From: Chitiniphilus shinanonensis DSM 23277
Lineage (GTDB): Bacteria; Pseudomonadota; Gammaproteobacteria; Burkholderiales; Chitinibacteraceae
Direction of reading: 5' to 3'
NCBI RefSeq assembly: GCF_000374805.1
Contig: NZ_KB895351.1
Location: 1-64,000, forward strand
Length of the DNA: 64,000 bases
In this document: positions 56,521-64,000 of the stretch, one piece after another
Layout of the letters: every line of letters begins with the position of its first letter
Numbering within the stretch: position 1 is the stretch's first letter
Translations under genes and position numbers: made by a program
Notes under the pieces: generated by a model
Databases searched by the model: none
Seen by the model: the letters and a program-made list of their open reading frames with translations, nothing else
Told to the model about the DNA's origin: nothing

Positions 56521-57981
56521 ATGAAACACTGGTTGATGGCCTTGTGCGCCACTGCGCTGGTTGGCTGTTCCGACATGCCGAATCAGCAGAGCAACCGTAT
56601 CCCCCCGTGGAACGAATCGAAGGAACTGGTGGTGCTGGTACAGAACAGCCCCACCACGCTCTATGTCGATGCCGAAGGCAAGTACGCCGGGCTGGAATAC
56701 GATCTCGTCAAACGTTTTGCCGATGCGCGCGGCCTGAAGGTGCGCTTCATCGTCGAAAGCGATTACCACCAGTTGCTCGAACGCCTGGAACGGCGCGAAG
56801 CGCATCTGGCCGTCGGCGTGCACCGCGACGAAGAACACCCCTCGCTGACCTTCAGCCCCCCCTATCAGCAGGTACAGCCGGTCCTGGTCCATTCCTCGCG
56901 CATCAGTGACGAGCGCGCGCTGGCCATGTTGCAGGACGGCACCGGCATGGTGAAGACCCTGCCGCAGTACCTGGACGCGATGAATCGCTACAAGGTGGCG
57001 CATCCCGCGTTCACCTGGCGCCTGGTCGAAGGCGAAGATGCCGAGGGCCTGATGGAAGGCGTGGCATCTGGCGAATACGACTTCGCCGTGCTCGATTCCA
57101 ACCTCGCCAGCGTGGCGCAGAATTACTTCCCCAATGTGGCGGTCTCGACCCCGTTCGCAACCGAGCAGGCGCTGGCCTGGGCGATGCCCAAGGAAGACAC
57201 CGCGCTCCAGGGCGAACTGAGCGGCTATTTCACGCAACTGGCCCAGGACGGCAGCATCAAGCGCCTGATCGACCGCTATTACGGTCACCTGGACCGCGTC
57301 GATCCGGTCGATGCGCTCGCCTTCCTCGGCAAGCGCGAGACCGTGCTGCCACGCTACCGCGATTGGTTCCGCGAGGCGGAAGGCAAGACCGGCATCGACT
57401 GGCGCCTGATCGCCGCGTTGTCCTACCAGGAATCGCACTGGGATCCGGCCGCGGTCTCGGCCTACGGCGTGCGCGGCATGATGATGCTCACCACGGATAC
57501 CGCCAACCGCCTGCGCGTCAACCGGCTCGATCCGTACCAGAGCATCCAGGGCGGCGCGCGCTATATGCAGATGATGCTCAAGGCCATCCCCGAGGAGATC
57601 GCCGAGCCGGATCGCACCTGGCTGGCGCTGGCCGCGTACAACGTCGGTATCGGTCACCTGTCGGATGCGCGCGTGCTGGCGCGCCGCCTGAACAAGAACC
57701 CCGACAGCTGGGCCGACCTGAAGACCGTGCTGCCGCTGCTGCGCGATCCCAAGTACTTCTCCACCCTGCGCTACGGCTACGCCCGCGGCGGCGAGCCGGT
57801 GGTGTTCGTCGAGACGCTGCGCACCTACTACGACATCCTGGCTCGCTTCGAGGAGCCGGCTCAGCCGGACCTGCCGATGCTGGCCGAGGACGTGGTGATC
57901 CAGAACCCGGACAACCTGCCGTTGCGGATCAACAACCGCGTGGTGCCGGCGCGCGAGCCGATCCGCCAGGCTTCGCTGTAG
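56521..57981 (+). CDS. mltF: membrane-bound lytic murein transglycosylase F
   Basis: 486 aa. Lipoprotein signal (MKHWLMALCATALVGC, lipidated C16), an SBP_bac_3-like domain (about 35-270; GLEYDLVKRFADARGLKVRF), then an SLT domain with catalytic E304 in LSYQESHWDPAAVSAYGVRG and LALAAYNVGIGHLSDA. It cleaves peptidoglycan glycan strands at the outer membrane, forming anhydro ends. Regulatory role of the N-terminal domain by muropeptides is known for the family. Followed by a terminator. Confidence 0.95.
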   Translation: MKHWLMALCATALVGCSDMPNQQSNRIPPWNESKELVVLVQNSPTTLYVDAEGKYAGLEYDLVKRFADARGLKVRFIVESDYHQLLERLERREAHLAVGVHRDEEHPSLTFSPPYQQVQPVLVHSSRISDERALAMLQDGTGMVKTLPQYLDAMNRYKVAHPAFTWRLVEGEDAEGLMEGVASGEYDFAVLDSNLASVAQNYFPNVAVSTPFATEQALAWAMPKEDTALQGELSGYFTQLAQDGSIKRLIDRYYGHLDRVDPVDALAFLGKRETVLPRYRDWFREAEGKTGIDWRLIAALSYQESHWDPAAVSAYGVRGMMMLTTDTANRLRVNRLDPYQSIQGGARYMQMMLKAIPEEIAEPDRTWLALAAYNVGIGHLSDARVLARRLNKNPDSWADLKTVLPLLRDPKYFSTLRYGYARGGEPVVFVETLRTYYDILARFEEPAQPDLPMLAEDVVIQNPDNLPLRINNRVVPAREPIRQASL

Positions 57982-58001
57982 TCCCGCCGCATTTCGTTCC
58001 G

Positions 58002-58026
58002 CGCCCGGCCTCGTGCCGGGCGTTTT
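58002..58026 (+). terminator. terminator after mltF
   Basis: CGCCCGGC / GCCGGGCG with loop CTCGT, then TTTT. Confidence 0.85.
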
Positions 58027-58094
58027 CGTTGGCGCCCCAGCGCGCCTGCCCGCCGCTACAATAGCGGCTTCGCTTTTTTCTGCCCGGATTGACC

Positions 58095-59495
58095 ATGAGC
58101 CAGACCCGTCCCGTTCGCACGCGCTTCGCCCCCAGCCCCACCGGCCTGCTGCACATCGGCGGCGTGCGTACCGCCCTGTTTTCCTGGGCCTACGCGCGCA
58201 AGCACGGCGGACAATTCATCCTGCGCATCGAAGACACCGACCTCGAACGCTCCACCCCCGAATCGGTGGCGGCGATCCTGGACGGCATGCACTGGGTGGG
58301 GCTGGACTACGACGAGGGCCCGTTCTACCAGATGCAGCGCATGGCGCGGTACAAGGAAGTGATCGCCCAGATGCTGGCCAGCGGCCACGCCTACCACTGC
58401 TATTGCAGCAAAGAGGAACTGGACGCGATGCGCAGCGCCGCCGAGGCGCGCGGCGAGAAGCCGCGCTACGACCGCCGCTGGCGGCCGGAGGACGGCAAGA
58501 CACTGCCCGCGCCGCCGCAGGGCGTGTCGCCGGTGGTGCGTTTCCGTACCCCTATCGGCGGCACCGTGGCCTGGGACGATCAGGTGAAGGGGCGCATCGA
58601 GATCGCCAACGACGAACTCGACGACCTGATCATCGCCCGCCCGGACGGCACGCCCACCTACAACTTCTGCGTGGTGGTGGACGACTGGGACATGAACATC
58701 AGCCACGTGATCCGCGGCGACGACCACGTCAACAACACGCCGCGGCAGATCCACATGTACCAGGCGCTGGGCGCCGAGGTGCCGCTGTTCGCGCACCTGC
58801 CGATGATCCACAACGACCAGGGGCAGAAGCTCTCCAAGCGGCGCGACGCGGTGTCGGTGGTCGACTACGACAAGATGGGTTTTCTGCCCGAGGCGCTGCT
58901 CAACTACCTGGCGCGCCTGGGCTGGGGGCACGGCGACGACGAGTTCTTCACGCTGTCGCAGTTCGTCGAGTGGTTCTCGCTGGATTCGGTGTCGCCGAGC
59001 CCCAGCCGCTTCGATCGCGACAAGCTGCTGTGGTTGAATGCCCAGCACATCAAGCAGACCGACCCGCGCCGGCTGGCCGGGCGGGTCGAGGGCTTCCTGG
59101 CGGATCGTGGCGTCGCGGTCGCGGATGGCCCGGTGCTGGCGGACGTGTGCGCATTGCTCAAGGATCGCAGCCAGACCCTGGTCGAGATGGCCGACCAGGC
59201 CGAGTACTTCTACCGCGCGCTGACCCCCACCGCCGAGATCGTCGAAAAGCACCTGACGCCGGACGACGAGGCGCGGCTGGGCTTCTTCGCCGAAGGCGCG
59301 GCCCGCCTGCCGGAATGGACCACCGAGGCGCTATCCGCCTACATCAAGGAATTCGTCAAGCAGCAGGGCGTGAAGATGCCGCAGGTGGGCATGCCGCTGC
59401 GTGCCAAGGTGTGCGGCACCACCAGCACCCCGTCGGTGGACGCGGTGCTGGCGCTGCTGGGGCGCGAGGAAGTGCTGCGCCGGCTGGCCGTCTGA
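58095..59495 (+). CDS. gltX: glutamyl-tRNA synthetase
   Basis: 466 aa. [20 protein letters not shown] (HIGH-type motif), [20 protein letters not shown] and [11 protein letters not shown] (KMSKS-type). The bacterial discriminating type with helical anticodon domain. The ATG at 58095 gives the family N-terminus; a TTG two codons earlier is unlikely. A TACAAT -10-like box lies at 58057. Confidence 0.98.
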   Translation: MSQTRPVRTRFAPSPTGLLHIGGVRTALFSWAYARKHGGQFILRIEDTDLERSTPESVAAILDGMHWVGLDYDEGPFYQMQRMARYKEVIAQMLASGHAYHCYCSKEELDAMRSAAEARGEKPRYDRRWRPEDGKTLPAPPQGVSPVVRFRTPIGGTVAWDDQVKGRIEIANDELDDLIIARPDGTPTYNFCVVVDDWDMNISHVIRGDDHVNNTPRQIHMYQALGAEVPLFAHLPMIHNDQGQKLSKRRDAVSVVDYDKMGFLPEALLNYLARLGWGHGDDEFFTLSQFVEWFSLDSVSPSPSRFDRDKLLWLNAQHIKQTDPRRLAGRVEGFLADRGVAVADGPVLADVCALLKDRSQTLVEMADQAEYFYRALTPTAEIVEKHLTPDDEARLGFFAEGAARLPEWTTEALSAYIKEFVKQQGVKMPQVGMPLRAKVCGTTSTPSVDAVLALLGREEVLRRLAV

Positions 59496-59499
59496 GAAC

Positions 59500-59544
59500 G
59501 AACGGGGCCGGCTGGCCCCGGTCTTGCGCAAAGCCGGCCCGTTC
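59500..59544. terminator. inverted repeat between convergent gltX and sodC
   Basis: GAACGGGGCCGGCT and AGCCGGCCCGTTC face each other (one bulged base) around an inner loop of about 18 bases. No T-run follows, so termination is less certain; the right arm touches the sodC stop. Confidence 0.5.
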
Positions 59545-60029
59545 TAGCGGACCACCCCGCAGGCGATGCGATCGCCCGACGCGCCGGACGGCTGGGTCTT
59601 GAGGTCGTCGGGCTGATCGTGCACCACCAGCCCGCGGCCCTTGAGGCGGGCAGTGGTCAGGCCGGGCACGATCGCATCCACCTTGGCGCGGCCATCGGCG
59701 TCGGCTTCGATATTGCCCAGGTCGCCGGCATGGTGGCGGCTGGGGTCGGCGTCGCCGTGCGGGTGGTTGTCGGGGTTGTAGTGACCGCCGGCGCTGCTGG
59801 CGTCCGGCGCGGAGCAGTCGCCGCGCTCGTGCACATGGAAGCCATGGGCGCCGGGGCTCAACCCCGTGATTTCACCGGTTACGCGCAGGCCCTCGGCGGT
59901 GTCGCTGAACTGCACGCTGCCGCGGACCTGGCTGCCGGAGGCGGGCGAGAGCCGGGTGGTGGAAGGGGGCGTGGCGGCCAGCGCGGGCAGGGCCAGCGCA
60001 GTGGCCAGCAGAGCGAAGAATGGCTTCAT
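59544..60029 (-). CDS. sodC: periplasmic Cu,Zn superoxide dismutase
   Basis: 161 aa. Signal peptide (MKPFFALLATALALPALAAT), then metal ligands in AHGFHVHERGDCS (two Cu His), GGHYNPDNHPHGD and HHAGDLGNI (bridging and Zn ligands), and VVHDQPDDLKT; cysteines for the structural disulfide are in GDCS and DRIACGVVR. It removes superoxide in the periplasm. A near-perfect ribosome site (AAGGAGATC) precedes the ATG. Diverges from the GH3 gene. Confidence 0.97.
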   Translation of the reverse strand: MKPFFALLATALALPALAATPPSTTRLSPASGSQVRGSVQFSDTAEGLRVTGEITGLSPGAHGFHVHERGDCSAPDASSAGGHYNPDNHPHGDADPSRHHAGDLGNIEADADGRAKVDAIVPGLTTARLKGRGLVVHDQPDDLKTQPSGASGDRIACGVVR

Positions 60030-60091
60030 GATGATCTCCTTTCGATATGGGTAGCGGCCGGTGTGCCGGCCTTTCGGAGCGACAACTTGCA

Positions 60092-61639
60092 ATGGCATTA
60101 AGTTCTAGAGCCGAGATCGGTCAGTGTTTCATGGTGGGCTTCGACGGGCTGGAACCCGATGCCCACATCGAGCGCCTGATCCGCGAATACCGCGTGGGCG
60201 GCGTCATCCTGTTCCGCCGCAACGTCGATCATCCGCGGCAGGTGGCGGCGCTGTGCCGGCGCCTGCAACAGATCAACGCCGAGGTCAGCGACCAGCCCTT
60301 GCTGATCGGCATCGACCAGGAGGGCGGCATGGTGGCGCGCATCGAGGCTGGCATGACGCCGCTGCCGTCGGCGCTGGCCTACCAGGCCGCCGGCTCGGCC
60401 GCCGATTGCCAGGCGCTCAACCGTATCGGCGCGGCGGAGCTGGGCGCGCTGGGCATCAACATCGACTTCGCCCCGGTGCTGGACGTGAACAACAACCGCC
60501 TCAACCCGGTGATCGGCGTGCGCGCCCACGGCGAGGACGTCGCCACCGTGTGCGAATACGGGCTGGCGGCGATGCGCGGCATCCAGGCCGCCGGCCTGGC
60601 GGCCACCGCCAAGCACTTTCCCGGTCATGGCGACACCGATACCGATTCCCACCTCGGCGTGCCGCGAGTCGGCCACGACCGTGCGCGGCTGGATGCGGTG
60701 GAACTGGCGCCGTTCCGCGCCGCCATCGCCGCTGGCGTCGATGCCGTGATGTCGGCGCATGTGGCGTTCCCGGCGGTGGAGCCGGACCCCGACACGCCGT
60801 CCACGCTGTCGCACGCGGTGCTGACCGGCTTGCTGCGCGAGCAACTGGGGTTCGGCGGCGTGGTGTTCACCGACTGCCTGGAGATGGACGCCATCCGCCG
60901 CGGCGTCGGCACCGTGACGGGCGCGTTGCGCGCCTTCCAGGCTGGCGCCGACGTGCTGCTGGTGTCGCACCGCGAGACGGTACAGGCCGAGGCCATCGAC
61001 CGCCTGCTGCAAGCGGTGGAACGTGGCGAGGTCTCGCCCGAGCGTCTGGCCGCGTCCCGCGCGCGCATCGCCGCGCTGAAGCGGCGCCTGGGCGACTGGC
61101 GTGCGCTGCCGGAGGATCCCGCGCCGCTGTTGCGGACGCCCCAGGCGCTGGCGCTGTCCGAAGCGGTGCATCGCCGCGCCGTCACCGGCCATTGCCGCGC
61201 GCTCGATGCGGCGCAGCCGGTGCTGTTGATCACGCTGGAGGTGCGCACCCGCACCGAGATCGACGAAGTGGCGATGGGCCGGGCCGCGATCGGTCAGGCG
61301 GCGGTGCAGCGCGACACCCTGGCCGAGCCGCTGGCCGCGCTGGGCTACGCCGTGGACGAGATCGCGCTGCCGCTGGCACCGACGCCGGCCGAGATCGCCG
61401 ACGCGCTGGCCCGGGCGGCGGATGCACCGCAGGTGGTGGTGGTGAGCTACAACGCCGTGCTGTTCCCGGCGCAACGCGACCTGCTGGCCGGGCTGCCCGC
61501 AGCGCGTACCTGGCTGGTGGCGGGGCGCCTGCCGTATGACATCGACCTGCTGCCGCAGGCAGCCGGTCGTCTGGCTTGCTACGCCAATCGTCCGGCCGCG
61601 CTGACGGTATTGGCGGATTTGCTGGCGCGGGGCGGCTAG
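60092..61639 (+). CDS. GH3 beta-N-acetylhexosaminidase, two-domain form
   Basis: 515 aa, longer than E. coli NagZ (about 340). The N-terminal GH3 barrel (1-340) has LIGIDQEGGMVARI, ATAKHFPGHGDTDTDSHLGV (His acid/base loop of NagZ-type enzymes) and nucleophile D261 in VVFTDCLEMDAI. An additional C-terminal GH3-C-like domain (about 365-515) follows. No signal peptide, so probably cytoplasmic: hydrolysis of GlcNAc from chitooligosaccharides or muropeptides. The extra domain makes BsNagZ-like or chitinolytic enzymes the closest relatives (inferred). Confidence 0.87.
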   Translation: MALSSRAEIGQCFMVGFDGLEPDAHIERLIREYRVGGVILFRRNVDHPRQVAALCRRLQQINAEVSDQPLLIGIDQEGGMVARIEAGMTPLPSALAYQAAGSAADCQALNRIGAAELGALGINIDFAPVLDVNNNRLNPVIGVRAHGEDVATVCEYGLAAMRGIQAAGLAATAKHFPGHGDTDTDSHLGVPRVGHDRARLDAVELAPFRAAIAAGVDAVMSAHVAFPAVEPDPDTPSTLSHAVLTGLLREQLGFGGVVFTDCLEMDAIRRGVGTVTGALRAFQAGADVLLVSHRETVQAEAIDRLLQAVERGEVSPERLAASRARIAALKRRLGDWRALPEDPAPLLRTPQALALSEAVHRRAVTGHCRALDAAQPVLLITLEVRTRTEIDEVAMGRAAIGQAAVQRDTLAEPLAALGYAVDEIALPLAPTPAEIADALARAADAPQVVVVSYNAVLFPAQRDLLAGLPAARTWLVAGRLPYDIDLLPQAAGRLACYANRPAALTVLADLLARGG

Positions 61640-61721
61640 CGTGACGCAACGGCCCGCCTGACGGGCGATTCCGCTGGGTATACTGGGCGGCGCCACGCTC
61701 GCGGCAGTCCGAAAAAAGGGT

Positions 61722-61749
61722 TTGCGCCAATGCAGTTTGGCGCTATAGA
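61722..61749 (+). promoter_or_regulatory. sigma-70 promoter of the basic peptide gene
   Basis: TTGCGC (61722-61727), 16-bp spacer, TATAGA (61744-61749); start codon 46 bases on. Confidence 0.6.
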
Positions 61750-61794
61750 CTGACCGCCAAAATTCACACCCGGTTGTTCACAAAGGATGGGGTC

Positions 61795-62130
61795 ATGAAA
61801 AAGTTGTTGCTGTGCGTGCTGGCCCTGGCCTTTACGCCCGTCTACGCGGCGGACCTGTTGGTGGCCGACGCGCCGCTGCCATTCGACGAACCCGCCTATG
61901 CCGTGCCGGTATCGCGCCCCGCCGCCCCGGTCCAGGCCCGCAAGACCGTCAAGGTCGCCAGCAAGGACACCAAGGCCAGCCGCAAGTACGCGGCCGCCAG
62001 CAAGCGCGACGCGCAGCGCTACGCTTCGGCCAAGCGTTCCAAGGTCTACGCCAAGGGCAAGAGCACCAAGGTGGCCAAGCGCGACGTGCGCATCGAGCGC
62101 CGCCAGTACGCGGCCAACACCCGCCGCTGA
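61795..62130 (+). CDS. small secreted, very basic Lys/Arg/Ala-rich protein
   Basis: 111 aa. Signal peptide MKKLLLCVLALAFTPVYA, a short Pro-rich middle, then residues 48-111 with 23 Lys/Arg and only 4 acidic residues, in repeating patterns such as SKRDAQRYASAKRSKVYAKG. Low-complexity and probably unstructured until bound; it may coat nucleic acid, LPS or acidic polysaccharide, or be antimicrobial. Own promoter, ribosome site (AAAGGATGGGG) and terminator show that it is a real gene. No family recognised. Confidence 0.75.
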   Translation: MKKLLLCVLALAFTPVYAADLLVADAPLPFDEPAYAVPVSRPAAPVQARKTVKVASKDTKASRKYAAASKRDAQRYASAKRSKVYAKGKSTKVAKRDVRIERRQYAANTRR

Positions 62131-62146
62131 GCTTCGCGGTAAACAG

Positions 62147-62173
62147 AAAAAGCCGGGAGACTCCCGGCTTTTT
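62147..62173 (+). terminator. terminator after the basic peptide gene
   Basis: AAAAAGCCGGG / CCCGGCTTTTT with loop AGACT. Confidence 0.9.
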
Positions 62174-62211
62174 TGTTGCCTGTTCGTCGCGTGATCCCAC
62201 TCGCGGGCACG

Positions 62212-62237
62212 AAAAAAGGGGCGCGATCCCGCGCCCC
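62212..62237 (-). terminator. terminator after the chitinase gene
   Basis: On the minus strand GGGGCGCG / CGCGCCCC with loop GGAT, followed by TTTTTT. It lies 150 bp after the chitinase stop; the stretch between holds further small hairpins and no gene. Confidence 0.8.
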
Positions 62238-62384
62238 AACCGTTCACCCCTTCGCGTCCACCGGAGCGTCGACGCGACGGAGTAGATCAAAACAGGCGCT
62301 ACGGCGATCCGGCGAAGCGGTGTGTTGTCGGACGGCGCCGCGAGGGCGCCATCCTTCACACGGTTCGACGGATGCCGTCGCGTC

Positions 62385-64000
62385 TCAGCGCAGCGTCACG
62401 CCCCAGTTGGCCTCCACGCACTTGGCATACTGGCCTTCGATCAGCGCGTTGTACGGCGTCTGGTAGCTCACCAGCTGGCACTGGTAGTCGCCGCCGACGT
62501 TCCAGTTCTTCTCCCAGTAGATGTTGTACGCGGCCGAGCTGCCGGAGCCGAAGCGCTGCATGGTGGCGCACGACAACTGCTCGTTGCTGTAATCCCAGCC
62601 CAGTTCGCGCGAGAACTCCTTGTAGTAGTCGATGCGGTTCTGCGCGGCCTGCTTCTCGGTACCCAGCCCGCACTCGGCGTTGATGATCTGGATGGTGGTG
62701 GCGAAGTTGTTGCCGGTGCCGGCCGTCTTGTCCACCTGGTTCGGCACCCAGGTGCCGTCCAGCACGTGCAGCATCGACGGCTTGGGCGGTTGCGGGTAGA
62801 CGAAGAAGAACGTCGCCGAGGCCAGGTTCAGCCAGGTGGACGCCACCAGATCCGGCTCGTTCAGCAGCTTGAACTGGTCGCCCGAGTACATCACCTGCGA
62901 GAACGGGCCGTAGTTGTAGTTGTACGAGAGCTGCTTGGCGCCGCGGCCGAAGTACTTCTTCCAGCTGCCGTCGGCATTCTTGCCGCAGGTCCACACCTTG
63001 TTGAACACCGGATCGGCGCACTCGGTGTTGTAGCCGCAGCCTGGGCCGGTCTCGTCGCAACCCATCTCGCGCAGGTACTTCAGCGCCTGGCGCCATTCCG
63101 GCACCGTGTCGTTGCGGTTGTGATCGCCTGTTTCCTGCGCGAAGTGGGCGAACATGGTCGCCAGCGAATGGCGACAGATGGCGTCGGCGTTGCGGCCGTC
63201 GCTGTAGTCGTCACAGATCGCCGGGAACTTGGCCACCGCTTGCAGGAAGCGGGTGTAGGTGTAGCTGGCGTCGCGGCGGGGGAACAGGTATTCCCACTGC
63301 GCGGCGGACAGGATGCCTTCCACGCGCTTCACGTTCTTCGGGTTGTCGGCCTTGCCCGGCGCCACGGCATCGACTACGGCGTTGGGCGCGGTGCGGATCG
63401 ACGCCTTCACGGTGCGGAAGAAGTCGTTGTTGGTCAGCTCGGCCTCGCGTGCCTGGGCCTGCGCCAGCGACGGTACGCCGGTCACCACGGGCGTCGGCGT
63501 CGGGGTCGGGCCCACCGGGGTCGGCGTCGGCGTGACCGGGGTCGGCGTGGGGCCGACCGGCGTCGGGGTCGGGGTCACCGGGGTGGGCGTCGGGTTGCCG
63601 CCGCCGCAGGCGCCGATGTCCTGCCACAGCGTGCCGCTGGCTGCGGGGTTCCAGTTGGCGCCGACATAGGCGACATGCGTCACCAGCGCGCGGTAATTGC
63701 GGCCGTTGTAGGTGACGGTAGCGCCGGCCGTATAGGTATTGCCTTCGGCCCAGGCGGCATTGCAGGTGGTGCCGGACGGCGTCGGCGTCACCACGGGGGT
63801 GGGCGCGACGGTGGGCGTGGGGGTGACCGGGCGGGGTGTCGGGGTCACGATCGGCGTCGGCACCGCGGTCGGTGTCGGCGTGGCGGTCGGTGTCGGGCTG
63901 GGGGTGGGCGTCGGGGTGGCGGTGCCCACCAGTTGCCACGGGCCCCATTGCTCGGCGCCGGGCACGTTGCCCTGGGTCCACCACTTGGCCTTGTAACTAC
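62385..64000 (-). CDS. GH19 chitinase with two CBM5/12 chitin-binding modules (5' end beyond the window)
   Basis: At least 538 codons are visible; the frame stays open to the right edge, so the signal peptide and start are outside. Order from the N-side: end of a chitin-binding module ([20 protein letters not shown]), a Pro/Thr repeat linker, a second module ([20 protein letters not shown] with [15 protein letters not shown]), another Pro/Thr linker, then the GH19 catalytic domain. The catalytic Glu is in [16 protein letters not shown], and [18 protein letters not shown] is the substrate-cleft motif. A secreted endochitinase; GH19 enzymes use inversion. Terminator at 62212. Confidence 0.95.
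   Translation of the reverse strand, partial: SYKAKWWTQGNVPGAEQWGPWQLVGTATPTPTPSPTPTATPTPTAVPTPIVTPTPRPVTPTPTVAPTPVVTPTPSGTTCNAAWAEGNTYTAGATVTYNGRNYRALVTHVAYVGANWNPAASGTLWQDIGACGGGNPTPTPVTPTPTPVGPTPTPVTPTPTPVGPTPTPTPVVTGVPSLAQAQAREAELTNNDFFRTVKASIRTAPNAVVDAVAPGKADNPKNVKRVEGILSAAQWEYLFPRRDASYTYTRFLQAVAKFPAICDDYSDGRNADAICRHSLATMFAHFAQETGDHNRNDTVPEWRQALKYLREMGCDETGPGCGYNTECADPVFNKVWTCGKNADGSWKKYFGRGAKQLSYNYNYGPFSQVMYSGDQFKLLNEPDLVASTWLNLASATFFFVYPQPPKPSMLHVLDGTWVPNQVDKTAGTGNNFATTIQIINAECGLGTEKQAAQNRIDYYKEFSRELGWDYSNEQLSCATMQRFGSGSSAAYNIYWEKNWNVGGDYQCQLVSYQTPYNALIEGQYAKCVEANWGVTLR

Noticed and set aside
63480..63600. Tandem repeat array that could be a CRISPR or VNTR locus
   Set aside because: It is the coding sequence of the chitinase Pro/Thr linker, in frame with both flanking domains.

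Overview
The window looks like a chromosomal piece of a GC-rich betaproteobacterium, most likely a chitin-degrading member of the Neisseriales (Chitinibacteraceae type). The evidence is the gene order exbB-exbD-lpxK-trm112-kdsB-adk, the pilT-pilU pair, the type VI secretion (T6SS) genes, two ChbG-type chitooligosaccharide deacetylases and a GH19 chitinase with chitin-binding modules. The taxon is inferred from gene content and was not tested by a search.

Left end (1-7158, all minus strand): a T6SS vgrG island. Transcription runs vgrG, a DUF4123 adaptor, a VasX-like membrane-active effector, then a two-TM DUF6708 protein that is probably its immunity protein. A second DUF6708 copy begins at the window edge. 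In front of that second copy is a 33-bp scar matching the 3' end of the effector gene, so the effector-tail plus immunity unit was duplicated. The DUF6708 genes look clearly less GC-rich than the rest.

7.5-16 kb: aidB, rlmD, a soluble GAF-type hybrid histidine kinase, tandem chbG paralogues and a small DUF3862 lipoprotein. 16-25 kb: a PEP-CTERM protein, a YdgA-like DUF945 protein, purB, a prolyl 4-hydroxylase, a membrane protein, a PLP cysteine synthase/desulfhydrase and xseA. 25-30 kb: exbB-exbD, lpxK-trm112-kdsB-adk and pdxJ. 30-37.9 kb: gpmA, a patatin-like lipoprotein, trmO, an NSS-family transporter, a PhnD-like binding protein, an imelysin, a small membrane protein and an amidase. 38-45.3 kb: proS, a lytic transglycosylase, a Crp/Fnr regulator, xthA, a glutaredoxin-like protein, a Nudix-ThiE fusion and a MITE-like inverted repeat next to an orphan gene.

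45.3-51.5 kb: a minus-strand thiol/redox run cutA-dsbD-tlpA-DUF815 with 4-bp overlaps; fxsA diverges from cutA with overlapping start codons; then yggS-proC-yggT-yggU. 51.6-56.1 kb: twitching motility genes pilT, pilU and a fimV-like gene. 56.2-64 kb: tRNA-Ser(CGA), mltF, gltX, sodC, a two-domain GH3 hexosaminidase, a very basic secreted peptide and a GH19 chitinase cut by the window end.

Themes: chitin and peptidoglycan amino-sugar turnover (GH19, GH3, two ChbG, MltF, another lytic transglycosylase, an amidase), envelope redox (DsbD, TlpA, SodC) and interbacterial competition (the T6SS island). Several hairpin-forming repeats lie between convergent genes and probably act as bidirectional transcript ends.
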